From contig NZ_SSSM01000003.1 in assembly GCF_004801885.1 (NCBI RefSeq), positions 1 through 64,000 on the forward strand: DNA of 64,000 nt, written 5' to 3'. The notes beneath the pieces were generated by a model. That model was not told the DNA's origin. It worked only from the letters and a program-made list of their open reading frames with translations, and made no database searches. The DNA is from Naasia lichenicola (GTDB lineage: Bacteria; Actinomycetota; Actinomycetes; Actinomycetales; Microbacteriaceae). Position numbers and translations under genes: made by a program. Of this stretch, positions 22,458 through 31,923 are shown one piece after another (the stretch's first letter is position 1; each line of letters opens with the position of its first letter).

Positions 22458-23081
22458 GTGCCGCAGACCGCCGAGCCCCTCTATCTCTTCGACTTCGACC
22501 ACACCCTCTATGCCTACGACTTCCGCAAGCGCCTGCCCGCCCTCGCGGAGCTGGGCGGCAGCACCGAGTACCACCTGGCCAAGACCTGGTGGGTCGCCGG
22601 CTACGAGCTGCGCGCCGAGAACGGCGAGTGGCCGACCGCGGAGGAGTACCTCGACCAGTTCGCCGAGGTGACCGGCGCGCGCCTCACGCTCTCGGAGTGG
22701 ACGAAGGCGCGTCGCGCATCGAGCACCGCGATCCCCGGCAGCATCGCGGCACTCGCGGCCGCGGCCGAGTGCGGAAGGGTGGCCGTGCTGTCCAACAACC
22801 CGTCCGTCTTCGCGGCCGCTCTGCCCGAACTCGCACCCGACGTCGTCGGGATCGTAGGCGAGAACGTCCTTGTGAGCGCTTGCCTAGGAGTTCGCAAACC
22901 GCAAGCCCTCGCCTTCGAATCGGCGTTGGAGCATTATCGGACGCGTCCTGCCGACGCATTCTTCGTCGACGACAACCGCGCGAACGTCGAGGGCTCCGAA
23001 CGGGTCGGGATCTCCGGCTGCTGGTTTCAGGGGGACACAGACGACCTGCGTCGGCGGGTCGAGGCCTTCGCGGAGAGGTGA
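22458..23081 (+). CDS. HAD-superfamily hydrolase
   Basis: The 207-residue protein has all four HAD motifs: nucleophile DFDHTLY (11-17), SNN (about 113-115), the lysine in GVRKPQ and the acidic VDDNRANVEGS. A helical cap between motifs I and II places it in subfamily IA. It is likely a phosphatase of unknown substrate. It starts with GTG and lies on the opposite strand to the sua5 and prmC genes. Confidence 0.88.
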   Translation: MPQTAEPLYLFDFDHTLYAYDFRKRLPALAELGGSTEYHLAKTWWVAGYELRAENGEWPTAEEYLDQFAEVTGARLTLSEWTKARRASSTAIPGSIAALAAAAECGRVAVLSNNPSVFAAALPELAPDVVGIVGENVLVSACLGVRKPQALAFESALEHYRTRPADAFFVDDNRANVEGSERVGISGCWFQGDTDDLRRRVEAFAER

Positions 23082-23127
23082 CGGGTGGAGCATGCTCAAT
23101 AAACTCACTTTGGCCGCGTCAAGAACA

Positions 23128-23139
23128 TTCGCGCGAATT
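23128..23139. promoter_or_regulatory. Candidate TetR operator
   Basis: The perfect 12-bp palindrome ATTCGCGCGAAT lies 41 bases before the TetR-family start codon, where an autoregulatory operator is expected. Assignment is by position only. Confidence 0.35.
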
Positions 23140-23179
23140 GAATAAGGTAGGGGTCGTCATCCGACCGGAAGAAGCCCAA

Positions 23180-23926
23180 ATGACCGAAGAAGACGTCGAG
23201 ATCCCCCGCGGAATCGCGCTCGCGTGGGGAATTCCCGCCGCTTCGGATCGCAAGCAGAAGACCGAGCTGAGCGTCGATCGGATCATCTCCGTCGCTCTGG
23301 AGCTCGCGGACGAGTCCGGTCTCGCCGCCGTCTCGATGGCCGCGGTCGCAGGGCGATTGGGGTACACGCCCATGTCGCTCTACCGCTACGTCGCGGCCAA
23401 GGACGACCTCGTCATGCTGATGGGAGACGCGGCCGTCGGATCGCCTCCCGAGGATGTCGCCGCGGCGACCGACTGGCGATCCGCCGTCGATGCGTGGATC
23501 GAAGCCATCCTCGATCTGTACGAGCGTCATCCGTGGCTGCTGGACCTTCCCGCCAATCCCCTGCCCGTCACCCCCAACGCGGTGGACTGGATGGAATCGC
23601 TGCTCGGGTCCTTCGCGACCACGAACCTGACGATCGAGGACACGGTGCGTGCCGCGATCCTCGTCACCGGTCAGGCGCGCTGGGAGGCCACCATGCTGCG
23701 GCTGCGGTCGAACGTGCTCCCCGAGGGCGCCGCGCTCGTTCCCGTCTCGACGCCCAACGCCCGCGTGCTCTCGAGCTTGCTGGACGACCAGAGCCACCCG
23801 TCGATGAGTCGGATGCTGCGCTCCCGTTTCTCCGGCGATGGGCAGCGGGCGTCCTTCGGCGTCGAGCGCGCCCTGGACGGACTCGCGCTCTACATCGACG
23901 CCCAGCCTCCGCTGCCGGCCGACTGA
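23180..23926 (+). CDS. TetR/AcrR-family transcriptional regulator
   Basis: The 248-residue protein has an N-terminal TetR helix-turn-helix (about 33-80: SVDRIISVALELADESG, VAGRLGYTPMSLYRYVAAKDDL). The C-terminal region resembles the TetR_C_33-type ligand domain found in actinobacterial repressors of transporters. ATG preceded by GGAAGAAG. No obvious target gene is adjacent on this strand, so it may regulate itself or a distant locus. Confidence 0.92.
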   Translation: MTEEDVEIPRGIALAWGIPAASDRKQKTELSVDRIISVALELADESGLAAVSMAAVAGRLGYTPMSLYRYVAAKDDLVMLMGDAAVGSPPEDVAAATDWRSAVDAWIEAILDLYERHPWLLDLPANPLPVTPNAVDWMESLLGSFATTNLTIEDTVRAAILVTGQARWEATMLRLRSNVLPEGAALVPVSTPNARVLSSLLDDQSHPSMSRMLRSRFSGDGQRASFGVERALDGLALYIDAQPPLPAD

Positions 23927-23987
23927 CTCCACCGCTCGTCCCCGCACTCGCGCGGCAGCCGCGGCCGAGCGCGGTCGCTCCAAGCAC

Positions 23988-24887
23988 TCAGCGGACCGCG
24001 GTCGTCGCTCTCGGACGGCCGGTGAGGTCGGGATGGGTGGACACCGCGCGCCAGCCGTCGGTGCGGAGCAGCGCGCGGATCGCCTCGCCCTGCAGCTCGC
24101 CGTGCTCGATCACGAGCGCGCCGCCCGGATGCAGCAGACGCAGGGCTGTGGCCGAGACGCCGCGGACGAGGTCGAGCCCGTCCTCTCCCCCGTAGAGCGC
24201 CATCTCGGGATCGAAGAGGCGCACCTCGGGGTCGCGCGGTACGGCGTCCGACGGGATGTACGGCGGATTCGAGACGACGACCGAGACGGAGCCGTCGAGC
24301 TCGGGCAGGGCGCGCCGCAGGTCGTCGAACACGATGGACGCGTTGCCGAAGCCGGTGTCACGCAGATTCTGGGTGGCCCAGATGAACGCCTCGGGCGAGA
24401 ACTCCACTCCCCAGACCCGTGCGCGCGGCACTTCGGCGGCCATGGCCAGGGCGAGCGCACCGCTGCCGGTGCCGAGGTCGACGGCGATCGGCTCGGCGGC
24501 CGCCACCGCCGCGAGGGCGTCGATGGCGAACTGGGCGACGAGCTCCGTCTCGGGGCGGGGCACGAAGACCCCGGGCCCGACGCTCAGCTCGAGCGTGCGG
24601 AAGGCCGCCCGCCCGGTGATGTGCTGCAGGGGCTCGCGATGCGCACGTCGGGAGACGAGCTGCTCGATGACGTCGACCGCGTCGGCGGGGAGCTCCCTCC
24701 CCATGATGGCGAGCGCCTGCACGCGACCCCGGGTCTCGCCGATCGCATGGCCGACGAGCAGTTCGGCGTCGACCTCGGGAGATCGGATCCCTGCGACGCC
24801 GAGCAGCTCGATCGCGCGGCCGACGACTGCGCGCACGGACAGGTCGCGCTCGAGGGCGCGCTCATCCATGGCGATCGGTCCGGGCAT
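23988..24887 (-). CDS. prmC: Peptide chain release factor N5-glutamine methyltransferase
   Basis: The 299-residue protein has an N-terminal helical domain, then a SAM-binding Rossmann domain with VDLGTGSGALALAMA (about 140-154) and the glutamine-methylating NPPY motif (VVVSNPPYIPSD). VPRPETE is also conserved. It methylates the GGQ glutamine of release factors and lies directly downstream of prfA, 24 bases away. Confidence 0.96.
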   Translation of the reverse strand: MPGPIAMDERALERDLSVRAVVGRAIELLGVAGIRSPEVDAELLVGHAIGETRGRVQALAIMGRELPADAVDVIEQLVSRRAHREPLQHITGRAAFRTLELSVGPGVFVPRPETELVAQFAIDALAAVAAAEPIAVDLGTGSGALALAMAAEVPRARVWGVEFSPEAFIWATQNLRDTGFGNASIVFDDLRRALPELDGSVSVVVSNPPYIPSDAVPRDPEVRLFDPEMALYGGEDGLDLVRGVSATALRLLHPGGALVIEHGELQGEAIRALLRTDGWRAVSTHPDLTGRPRATTAVR

Positions 24888-24911
24888 GGCTCGCTGCGTT
24901 CTTCAGGCGGC

Positions 24912-25991
24912 TCAGGCGTCCGGGGTGAGCGCGGCGAGCCGCGCCTCCTCGTCGGCGCTGATGGCGGACTGCACGATCGGCTCGAGCGCTCCGTCCATCA
25001 CCTGGTCGAGGTTGTACGCCTTGTAGCCGGTGCGGTGATCGGCGATCCGGTTCTCCGGAAAGTTGTAGGTGCGGATCCGCTCGGAGCGGTCCACGGTGCG
25101 GATCTGGCTCCTCCGCGCCGCCGATGCCTCGGCGTCCGCCTCCTCCTGCTGCCGCGCGAGGATGCGGGCACGGAGCACGCGCATCCCGGCGTCGCGGTTC
25201 TGCAGCTGGCTCTTCTCGTTCTGCATCGAGACGACGATGCCGGTCGGGAGGTGCGTGATGCGGACTGCGGAGTCGGTGGTGTTGACCGATTGGCCGCCGG
25301 GGCCGGAGGAGCGGAAGACGTCGATCTTGAGGTCGTTCTGGTTGATCTCGACCTCTTCTGGGGCGTCGACCTCGGGGAAGACGAGTACGCCGGCCGCGGA
25401 GGTGTGGATGCGTCCCTGCGACTCGGTGGCGGGCACGCGCTGCACGCGGTGCACGCCGCCCTCGTACTTGAGGTGCGCCCAGACGCCTTCGGCGGGGTCC
25501 TGCGCGTTGCTCTTGATGGCGACCTGGACGTCCTTGTAGCCGCCGAGATCGCTTTCGGTGCGCTCGAGGAGCTCGGTCTTCCAGCCCTTCGACTCGGCGT
25601 AGTGCAGGTACATCCGCAGCAGGTCGGCGGCGAACAGCGCCGATTCGGCGCCGCCCTCCCCCGCCTTGACCTCCATGATCACGTCGCGCCCGTCATCGGG
25701 GTCGCGCGGGATCAGCAGCCGGCGCAGACGCTCCTCGGCCACGGCGAGGCGCTCCTCGAGCACGGGGACCTCGGCCGCGAAGGCCTCGTCCTCGGCCGCG
25801 AACTCGCGTGCCGCATCCAGGTCCCCGGTCAGTCCCGACCAGGTGTTGTGCGCGGCCACGATCTGACCGAGCTCCGCGTAGCGGCGCCCGACCTTGCGAG
25901 CGCGCGCCGCATCGGAGTGCAGGGCCGGATCCGAAAGCTGCTGCTGCAGCTGCTCATGCTCGGCCAGCAGCGGGGCTACCGACTCGAACAT
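24912..25991 (-). CDS. prfA: Peptide chain release factor 1
   Basis: The 359-residue protein has the peptidyl-tRNA hydrolysis motif [18 protein letters not shown] and the codon-recognition region with the RF1-type PAT-like motif ([17 protein letters not shown]). It terminates translation at UAA/UAG. It starts three bases after the rho stop and is cotranscribed with rho and prmC. Confidence 0.97.
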   Translation of the reverse strand: MFESVAPLLAEHEQLQQQLSDPALHSDAARARKVGRRYAELGQIVAAHNTWSGLTGDLDAAREFAAEDEAFAAEVPVLEERLAVAEERLRRLLIPRDPDDGRDVIMEVKAGEGGAESALFAADLLRMYLHYAESKGWKTELLERTESDLGGYKDVQVAIKSNAQDPAEGVWAHLKYEGGVHRVQRVPATESQGRIHTSAAGVLVFPEVDAPEEVEINQNDLKIDVFRSSGPGGQSVNTTDSAVRITHLPTGIVVSMQNEKSQLQNRDAGMRVLRARILARQQEEADAEASAARRSQIRTVDRSERIRTYNFPENRIADHRTGYKAYNLDQVMDGALEPIVQSAISADEEARLAALTPDA

Positions 25992-25994
25992 GCG

Positions 25995-28358
25995 TCAGCC
26001 TTCGCGGGAGCTTCCGCCGGTGGCGGCGGGGAGCGACTTCTGGATCTGCATGAGGAACTCGACGTTGCTCTGGGTCTCCTTGAGCTTGCCGAGCACGGTC
26101 TCGAGAGCCTGCTGGGTGTCGACGCCGGCGAGGGCGCGACGGAGCTTCCAGGTCACCTTGACCTCGTCGGCGCCCATCAGCATCTCCTCGCGGCGGGTGC
26201 CCGACGCGCTGACGTCGACCGCGGGGAAGATCCGCTTGTCGGCGAGCGAGCGCGAGAGGCGCAGCTCCATGTTGCCGGTGCCCTTGAACTCCTCGAAGAT
26301 GACCTCGTCCATCTTGGATCCGGTCTCGACGAGCGCGGTCGCGAGGATCGTGAGGGATCCGCCGTTCTCCACGTTGCGGGCGGCTCCGAAGAAGCGCTTG
26401 GGCGGGTAGAGCGCCGCGGCGTCGACGCCGCCGGAGAGCACGCGGCCCGAGGCGGGAGCAGCCAGGTTGTAGGCGCGGCCCAGGCGGGTGATCGAGTCGA
26501 GCAGCACGACGACGTCGTAGCCCAGCTCGACCAGGCGCTTGGCGCGCTCGATGGCGAGTTCGGCAACCGTGGTGTGGTCCTCGGCGGGGCGGTCGAAGGT
26601 CGAGGCGATGACCTCGCCCTTGACGGTGCGCTCCATGTCGGTGACCTCTTCGGGACGCTCGTCCACGAGGACGACCATGAGGTGGACCTCGGGGTTGTTC
26701 TTCGCGATCGCGCCGGCGATGGCCTGCAGGATCAGCGTCTTGCCGGCCTTGGGCGGCGAGACGATGAGTCCGCGCTGGCCCTTGCCGATCGGGGCGACCA
26801 GGTCGATGATCCGGGTGGACAGCTGGGTCGGATCGGACTCGAGGCGCAGACGCTCCTGCGGGTAGAGCGGGGTCAGCTTGCTGAACTCGACGCGGTCCGC
26901 TGCGGCCTCGACGGTCTGGCCGTTGATGGACTCGATTTTGACGAGCGCGTTGTACTTCTGGCGCCCGGCCTCGCCGTCCTTGGGCTGGCGGATCGATCCG
27001 ACGACGGCGTCGCCCTTCCGGAGGTTGTACTTCTTGACCTGGCCGAGCGAGACGTAGACGTCGCTCGCACCGGGCAGGTAGCCGCTGGTGCGCACGAAGG
27101 CGTAGTTGTCGAGGACGTCGAGGATGCCGGCGACGGGGATGAGGACGTCGTCCTCGCTCACCTCGGGCTCGAACTCGTCACCGGCGGGGCCACGGCCGCG
27201 CTTGCGGTCGCGGTAGCGGCTGCGGCTGGAGCGCTCGTTGGGGTTGCGGTCCCCATCGGGACCGTTGTCCTGCTGCTCGGCCATCTCCGGCGCGGCCTTC
27301 TCGGCCTGCTGGTTCTGCTGGCCGTTCTGACGAGCGCTCTGCTGGCCCTGCTGGCCGTTCTGCTTCTCGCCGGCCTGCTGGCCGTTCTGGCCGCGTCCCT
27401 GACGGTCACGACCGCGGTTGCGTCCGCGTCCGGTCGAGCGCTGGCCGCCCTCGGCGGACTCGTCGCCGTTCTGCTCGCCATCCTGCGCGGCGGCTGCGTC
27501 GGCGGCCTCGGCATCCTGGGTGGCCTCGGCGCTCTCGGGGTGCGTTCCGTCGTGCTGCCCGGAGACGGGAGCCTCCTCGCGCACCTCGGCGCGGACCTCT
27601 GCGGACAGCGCCTCGAGGTCGGCCTCAATGCCGGTGCGTCCGTGGTTGACGTGCTGGACCGCACCCTTGGGCGCGGGAGTCGCGTCGTCCTCGATCGGGA
27701 CGATCGGCTCGGCGGGAGTCTCGACCGCAGCCGCAGGCTCGGCGGGAGCCTCGGGCTCGCTCTGGGAGGGCGCTTCGGCGACTGTCGGCTGCGCGGCGGC
27801 GGCAGCGTCGACATCGACGCTGGTCGCGCGACGCGAGCGGCGCGGCTTGGTCACGGGCGCGGCCTCGACGGGTGCGCTCTCGACCGGCGCGCTCTCGACG
27901 GGTGCGTCCTCGACCGATGCACTCTCGACGGGTGCGTCCTCGACGGGCGCATCCTCGACGGGTGCGCTCTCGACGGGGGCGACATCCGGCGCCGCTGCGT
28001 CGGCAGCGGGTGCCTCCTCAGCGGGGGCCTCCCCAGCAGGGACATCTGCAGCAGGGACATCCCCCGCGCCGCTGTCGTCGGTCGCGATCTCAGGGGCATC
28101 GACACTGTTGTCGACGCTCCCGGTCTCGGTGTTCTCGGTGTTCGTGCTGTCGGTCGTGCTGTCGACGTCTGCCTCGACGGTGTCGGTGCCTGCGTCGTTC
28201 TGGTTCTCGGAGATTGCCTCCACGAGGTCTGCCTTTCGAAGTCTGCCTCCGATCGTGATGCCGAGACGGGCAGCTATCTGCTGCAGGTCTGCGACGCGGA
28301 GCGTGGTCAGCGAATCGCTGTCCTTTCCACGCGCGTCGCTGATGTCGACATCAGTCAC
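25995..28358 (-). CDS. rho: Transcription termination factor Rho with long disordered insert
   Basis: The 787-residue protein is nearly twice the 419 residues of E. coli Rho. Residues 1-50 are a Rho_N helical domain (LRVADLQQIAARLGITIGGRLRKADLVEAI). About 50-390 is low-complexity: acidic Ala/Pro/Glu repeats (VESAPVEDAP units, about 127-170), then Gln/Asn/Gly/Arg-rich sequence and a basic KRGRG patch. The RNA-binding and hexameric ATPase core follows (about 395-787), with Walker A PPKAGKT and the Q-loop. Such inserts are known in actinobacterial Rho and raise RNA affinity. GTG start preceded by AAGGAAA. Confidence 0.97.
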   Translation of the reverse strand: MTDVDISDARGKDSDSLTTLRVADLQQIAARLGITIGGRLRKADLVEAISENQNDAGTDTVEADVDSTTDSTNTENTETGSVDNSVDAPEIATDDSGAGDVPAADVPAGEAPAEEAPAADAAAPDVAPVESAPVEDAPVEDAPVESASVEDAPVESAPVESAPVEAAPVTKPRRSRRATSVDVDAAAAAQPTVAEAPSQSEPEAPAEPAAAVETPAEPIVPIEDDATPAPKGAVQHVNHGRTGIEADLEALSAEVRAEVREEAPVSGQHDGTHPESAEATQDAEAADAAAAQDGEQNGDESAEGGQRSTGRGRNRGRDRQGRGQNGQQAGEKQNGQQGQQSARQNGQQNQQAEKAAPEMAEQQDNGPDGDRNPNERSSRSRYRDRKRGRGPAGDEFEPEVSEDDVLIPVAGILDVLDNYAFVRTSGYLPGASDVYVSLGQVKKYNLRKGDAVVGSIRQPKDGEAGRQKYNALVKIESINGQTVEAAADRVEFSKLTPLYPQERLRLESDPTQLSTRIIDLVAPIGKGQRGLIVSPPKAGKTLILQAIAGAIAKNNPEVHLMVVLVDERPEEVTDMERTVKGEVIASTFDRPAEDHTTVAELAIERAKRLVELGYDVVVLLDSITRLGRAYNLAAPASGRVLSGGVDAAALYPPKRFFGAARNVENGGSLTILATALVETGSKMDEVIFEEFKGTGNMELRLSRSLADKRIFPAVDVSASGTRREEMLMGADEVKVTWKLRRALAGVDTQQALETVLGKLKETQSNVEFLMQIQKSLPAATGGSSREG
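27858..27980 (-). repeat. Tandem coding repeat in the rho N-terminal insert
   Basis: Short units encoding VESAPVEDAP-like decapeptides are repeated about seven times with near-identical DNA (ctcgacgggtgcg variants). Length variation between strains is likely. Confidence 0.75.
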
Positions 28359-28484
28359 GAAGGGAATTTCCTTATCCCCAAGAGCTGGGGTTAGAGATGG
28401 AACGGAGCCCGGTGCAATGAGAATCGGTGGGATTCTGGGTCCTTACGATGCCTTCAAGGGCCAAGACCCCTGTCAGCGTGCGCG

Positions 28485-29483
28485 CTACGAAGAGAGCGGC
28501 GACTGCACCGAATGCGGTACCACTGTAGCACCCTTGAAGTCCACGGCCAGCATGAGCGGGCTCCATGGGGTCTCGGCATGCTCGGCCACGAGATCGGCGG
28601 CGGCGAGCCGTGCGGACGGGTCGTCGCTGAGCACCAGGATCGAGGGCCCCGCCCCCGAGACGACGGCGGCGTGGCCGTGCTCGCGGAGCATGGTGACGAG
28701 CCTGTTGGTCTCGGGCATGGCGGACGCGCGGTAGTTCTGGTGCAGCTTGTCCTCCGTCGCGGCGAGAAGCAGCTCGGGGCTCTGGATGAGCGCCGCCACG
28801 AGCAGGGCGGAGCGGGAGACGTTGAAGATGGCGTCGGCGTGCGGCACCGATTCGGGCTGCAGGCTGCGGGCGAGCGAAGTCGACATGGTGTGCTCCGGCA
28901 CGAAGACCAGTGGCGAGACCCCGCGATGCACCATGAGCTTCTTGTGCTGCGGCCCCTCGGGGGTGACCCAGGCGATGGTCAGACCGCCGAAGAGCGCGGG
29001 CGCCACGTTGTCGGGGTGTCCTTCCATCGCCGTCGCCAGCGCGAGCAGCGCCTCGGCGTCGATGTCGACGATGCCCGCCAGGAGGCCCTTGGCCGCCATG
29101 ATGCCCGAGACGATGGCCGCCCCCGACGAGCCGAGGCCGCGGCCGTGCGGGATGACGTTGTTCGCGACGAGGCGCAGTCCGGGCAGCGGCTGGCCGTAGA
29201 AGGCGAAGGCCGAGGCGATGGCGCGCACCACGAGGTTGCTCTCGTCGGTGGGCACCTCGCCCTCGCCGATCCCGTGCACCTCGACGATGACGTCCGCGTC
29301 GTCCGTCGCGGTGACGTGCAGCTCGTCGTAGAGCGAGAGCGCGAGGCCCAGGGTGTCGAAGCCCGGGCCGAGATTGGCGCTCGTCGCCGGGACGCGCACG
29401 ATCACGCTGCGACCGATTGTGGCTGAGGGGCCCGCAGCCACGGGCGCGGGAGTCGCCGCCGACTCCGGGGAGCCGGCGCTCAC
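28485..29483 (-). CDS. thrB: Homoserine kinase
   Basis: The 332-residue GHMP kinase has the substrate motif VRVPATSANLGPGFDTLG (about 28-45), the ATP loop NVIPHGRGLGSSGAAIVSG and the C-terminal VSGAGPSILVLS. It phosphorylates homoserine for threonine synthesis. The GTG start overlaps the thrC stop (GTGA). It is last in the lysA-hom-thrC-thrB operon. Confidence 0.96.
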   Translation of the reverse strand: MSAGSPESAATPAPVAAGPSATIGRSVIVRVPATSANLGPGFDTLGLALSLYDELHVTATDDADVIVEVHGIGEGEVPTDESNLVVRAIASAFAFYGQPLPGLRLVANNVIPHGRGLGSSGAAIVSGIMAAKGLLAGIVDIDAEALLALATAMEGHPDNVAPALFGGLTIAWVTPEGPQHKKLMVHRGVSPLVFVPEHTMSTSLARSLQPESVPHADAIFNVSRSALLVAALIQSPELLLAATEDKLHQNYRASAMPETNRLVTMLREHGHAAVVSGAGPSILVLSDDPSARLAAADLVAEHAETPWSPLMLAVDFKGATVVPHSVQSPLSS

Positions 29484-30577
29484 GCGTGCGCCGCCGGGGC
29501 GGCGACGAGTCCGAGCACGTCGGCGATCGCCGCGGTGTCGACGGGCACGACGGTCGGGGTGATGTCGGCGCCGTCGGCGGTGCGCAGGGCCCACTGGGGG
29601 TCCTTGAGGCCGTGTCCGGTGACGGTGAGCACGACGCGGGATCCCTTGGGGATCGCACCCGCCTCGGCGCGCTCGAGCAGGCCGGCCACGCTGATGGCCG
29701 AGGCGGGCTCGACGAAGATGCCGACCTCGGCGGAGAGGATGCGGTGGGCGAGCAGGATGTGCTCGTCGCTGATGGCGCCGAAGTAGCCGTCACTGTCGTC
29801 GCGCGCGGCGAGAGCGAGATCCCACGAGGCGGGGTTGCCGATCCGGATGGCTGAGGCGATGGTCTCGGGGTTGCGCACCGGGGCGCCGAGCACGAGCGGC
29901 GCACTGCCGGCCGCCTGGAAGCCGAACATCCGCGGCAGGGTCTTCGCGATCCCGCGGTCGAGCTCCTCGCGGTAGCCGCGGTGGTACGCGGTGTAGTTCC
30001 CGGCATTGCCGACGGGGATGAAGTGGAAGTCGGGGGCGTCCTCGAGGACCTCGACGACCTCGTAGGCGGCCGTCTTCTGGCCCTCGATCCGGTCGGGATT
30101 GACGGAGTTGACGAGGTGGACCGGGTAGTTCTTCGCGAGGTCGCGCGCGATGTCGAGGCAGTCGTCGAAGTTGCCCTGGACCTGCAGGAGCTCGGCGTTG
30201 TGGGCGATGGCCTGGCTGAGCTTGCCCATCGCGATCTTGCCCTCGGGCACGAGCACGGCGGCGGTGATGCCGGCGTGGGTCGCGTAGGCCGCCGCGGACG
30301 CAGAGGTGTTGCCGGTCGAGGCGCAGATCACGGCCTTGGCTCCGTGCTCGACGGCCTTCGAGATCGCCATGGTCATCCCCCGGTCCTTGAAGGAGCCGGT
30401 GGGGTTCATGCCCTCGTACTTGACCCAGACCTGGGCGCCGGTGCGCTTCGAGAGCGCGTCGGCGGGGATGAGCGGGGTGCCGCCCTCTCCGAGCGTGATG
30501 ACCGGGGTGGCCTCGCTCACATCGAGACGGTCAGCGTATTCGCGGATGACGCCGCGCCATTGATGGGCCACGGTCAC
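29480..30577 (-). CDS. thrC: Threonine synthase
   Basis: The 365-residue PLP enzyme has cofactor lysine 64 in NPTGSFKDRGMT. Other motifs are ASTGNTSASAAAYA, a phosphate-binding glycine cluster VGNAGNYTAY and the C-terminal LTVTGHGLKDP. It converts O-phosphohomoserine to threonine. GTG start, overlapping the hom stop by GTGA, with a GGGG purine run upstream. Confidence 0.97.
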   Translation of the reverse strand: MTVAHQWRGVIREYADRLDVSEATPVITLGEGGTPLIPADALSKRTGAQVWVKYEGMNPTGSFKDRGMTMAISKAVEHGAKAVICASTGNTSASAAAYATHAGITAAVLVPEGKIAMGKLSQAIAHNAELLQVQGNFDDCLDIARDLAKNYPVHLVNSVNPDRIEGQKTAAYEVVEVLEDAPDFHFIPVGNAGNYTAYHRGYREELDRGIAKTLPRMFGFQAAGSAPLVLGAPVRNPETIASAIRIGNPASWDLALAARDDSDGYFGAISDEHILLAHRILSAEVGIFVEPASAISVAGLLERAEAGAIPKGSRVVLTVTGHGLKDPQWALRTADGADITPTVVPVDTAAIADVLGLVAAPAAHA

Positions 30578-31923
30578 TCCCCTTCGACTCGGAGCACGGA
30601 TTGCACGGCGACCACGGATTCGCTCCCTGCCAGGGCTGCGACCGTCGCGGACAGGGCCGCCTCGGTGGCCGTATGCGTGCCGATCACCAGGGTAGCGGTG
30701 CCCTCGACGCCCGACCTGCGCTCGGCCGCGTCGATGCCGGCGGACGGCGCGTTGGGGACCGACTGCTCGACCGCCTCGACGCTGACGCCGTGGTCGCTGA
30801 AGATGCGGGCGATCTGGGCGAGCACGCCGGGGCGATCGGCGACGCTGAGACTGACCCGGTAGCGGGTGCTCACCTTGCCGATGTCGAACACGGGCAGGTC
30901 GGCCTGGGTCGACTCGGCGACGCCGGGGCCGCCGATGACGTGCCGGCGGGCTGCCGAGACGAGGTCGCCGAGCACGGCGGACGCGGTCTCTCGGCCTCCG
31001 GCTCCCGCACCGTAGAACATCAGGCTGCCGGCGGCCTCCGCCTCGACGAAGACCGCGTTGTTGGCTCCGCGGACGGCGGCGAGCGGGTGGTCGCGCGGGA
31101 TGAGGGCCGGGTACACGCGGGCGCTCACTCCCTCGGACCCCGTCTCGGGATCGGTGATCCGCTCGCAGATGGCGAGCAGTTTGACCACGTATCCCGCCTT
31201 GCGAGCGGCCTCGACGTCCTCGGCTCGGACGCCGGTGATCCCCTCGCGGTAGACCGACGCGATGGGCACCGTCGTGTGGAACGCCAGGCCCGCGAGGATG
31301 GCGGCCTTCTGGGCGGCGTCGTAGCCCTCGATGTCGCCGGTCGGATCAGCCTCCGCGTAGCCGAGCTCCGTGGCGGCGGCGAGCGCGGACTCGAGGTCGT
31401 CGCCACCGCGATCCATCCTGTCGAGGATGTAGTTCGTGGTGCCGTTGACGATGCCGAGGATGCGCTGCACCCGGTCGCCGGCGAGGCTGTCGCGCAGGGG
31501 TCGGATGATGGGGATCGCTCCGCCGACGGCCGCCTCGTAGTAGAGCTGCGCGCCGACCTGCTGGGCCAGGTCGAACAGCTCGGGACCGTGGGTGGCGAGC
31601 AGGGCCTTGTTGCCGGTGATCACATCGGCGCCGGAGCGCAGCGCGAGCAGGATGTACTCGCGGGCGGGGGTGATGCCCCCCATCAGCTCGATGACGATGT
31701 CCGAGCCGACGATCAGCTCCTCGGCGTCGGTGGTGAGCAGCTCCCTGGGCACCCCGGGGCCGCGATCGGTCTCGAGGTCGCGGACGGCGATGCCCGAGAG
31801 CACCAGGCGCGCACCGACCCGCTGCGCGAGCTCGTCGGAGTGCTCGAGCAGGAGGGTGGCGACCTGGCTGCCGACGGATCCGGCGCCGAGCAGCGCGATC
31901 CGGAGGGTGCGGTAGTCGATCAT
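30574..31923 (-). CDS. hom: Homoserine dehydrogenase with ACT domain
   Basis: The 449-residue protein has an N-terminal NAD(P)-binding fold (LLGAGSVGSQVA, 11-22), a catalytic domain with GIVNGTTNYIL, ELGYAEADPTGDIEGYDAAQK and a C-terminal ACT domain (about 345-449: YRVSLSVADRPGVLAQIARIFSD) expected to give threonine feedback control. The ATG start overlaps the lysA stop (ATGA). Confidence 0.97.
   Translation of the reverse strand: MIDYRTLRIALLGAGSVGSQVATLLLEHSDELAQRVGARLVLSGIAVRDLETDRGPGVPRELLTTDAEELIVGSDIVIELMGGITPAREYILLALRSGADVITGNKALLATHGPELFDLAQQVGAQLYYEAAVGGAIPIIRPLRDSLAGDRVQRILGIVNGTTNYILDRMDRGGDDLESALAAATELGYAEADPTGDIEGYDAAQKAAILAGLAFHTTVPIASVYREGITGVRAEDVEAARKAGYVVKLLAICERITDPETGSEGVSARVYPALIPRDHPLAAVRGANNAVFVEAEAAGSLMFYGAGAGGRETASAVLGDLVSAARRHVIGGPGVAESTQADLPVFDIGKVSTRYRVSLSVADRPGVLAQIARIFSDHGVSVEAVEQSVPNAPSAGIDAAERRSGVEGTATLVIGTHTATEAALSATVAALAGSESVVAVQSVLRVEGE

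Noticed and set aside
23838-28394. Open frame of about 1518 codons on the plus strand
   Set aside because: It is antisense to prmC, prfA and rho, which have clear conserved motifs. High GC leaves the opposite frame open. No domain is recognisable.
28359-28484. Regulatory leader or riboswitch before rho
   Set aside because: A CCCCA/TGGGG hairpin near the start was seen, but it is short and no conserved riboswitch elements are present.
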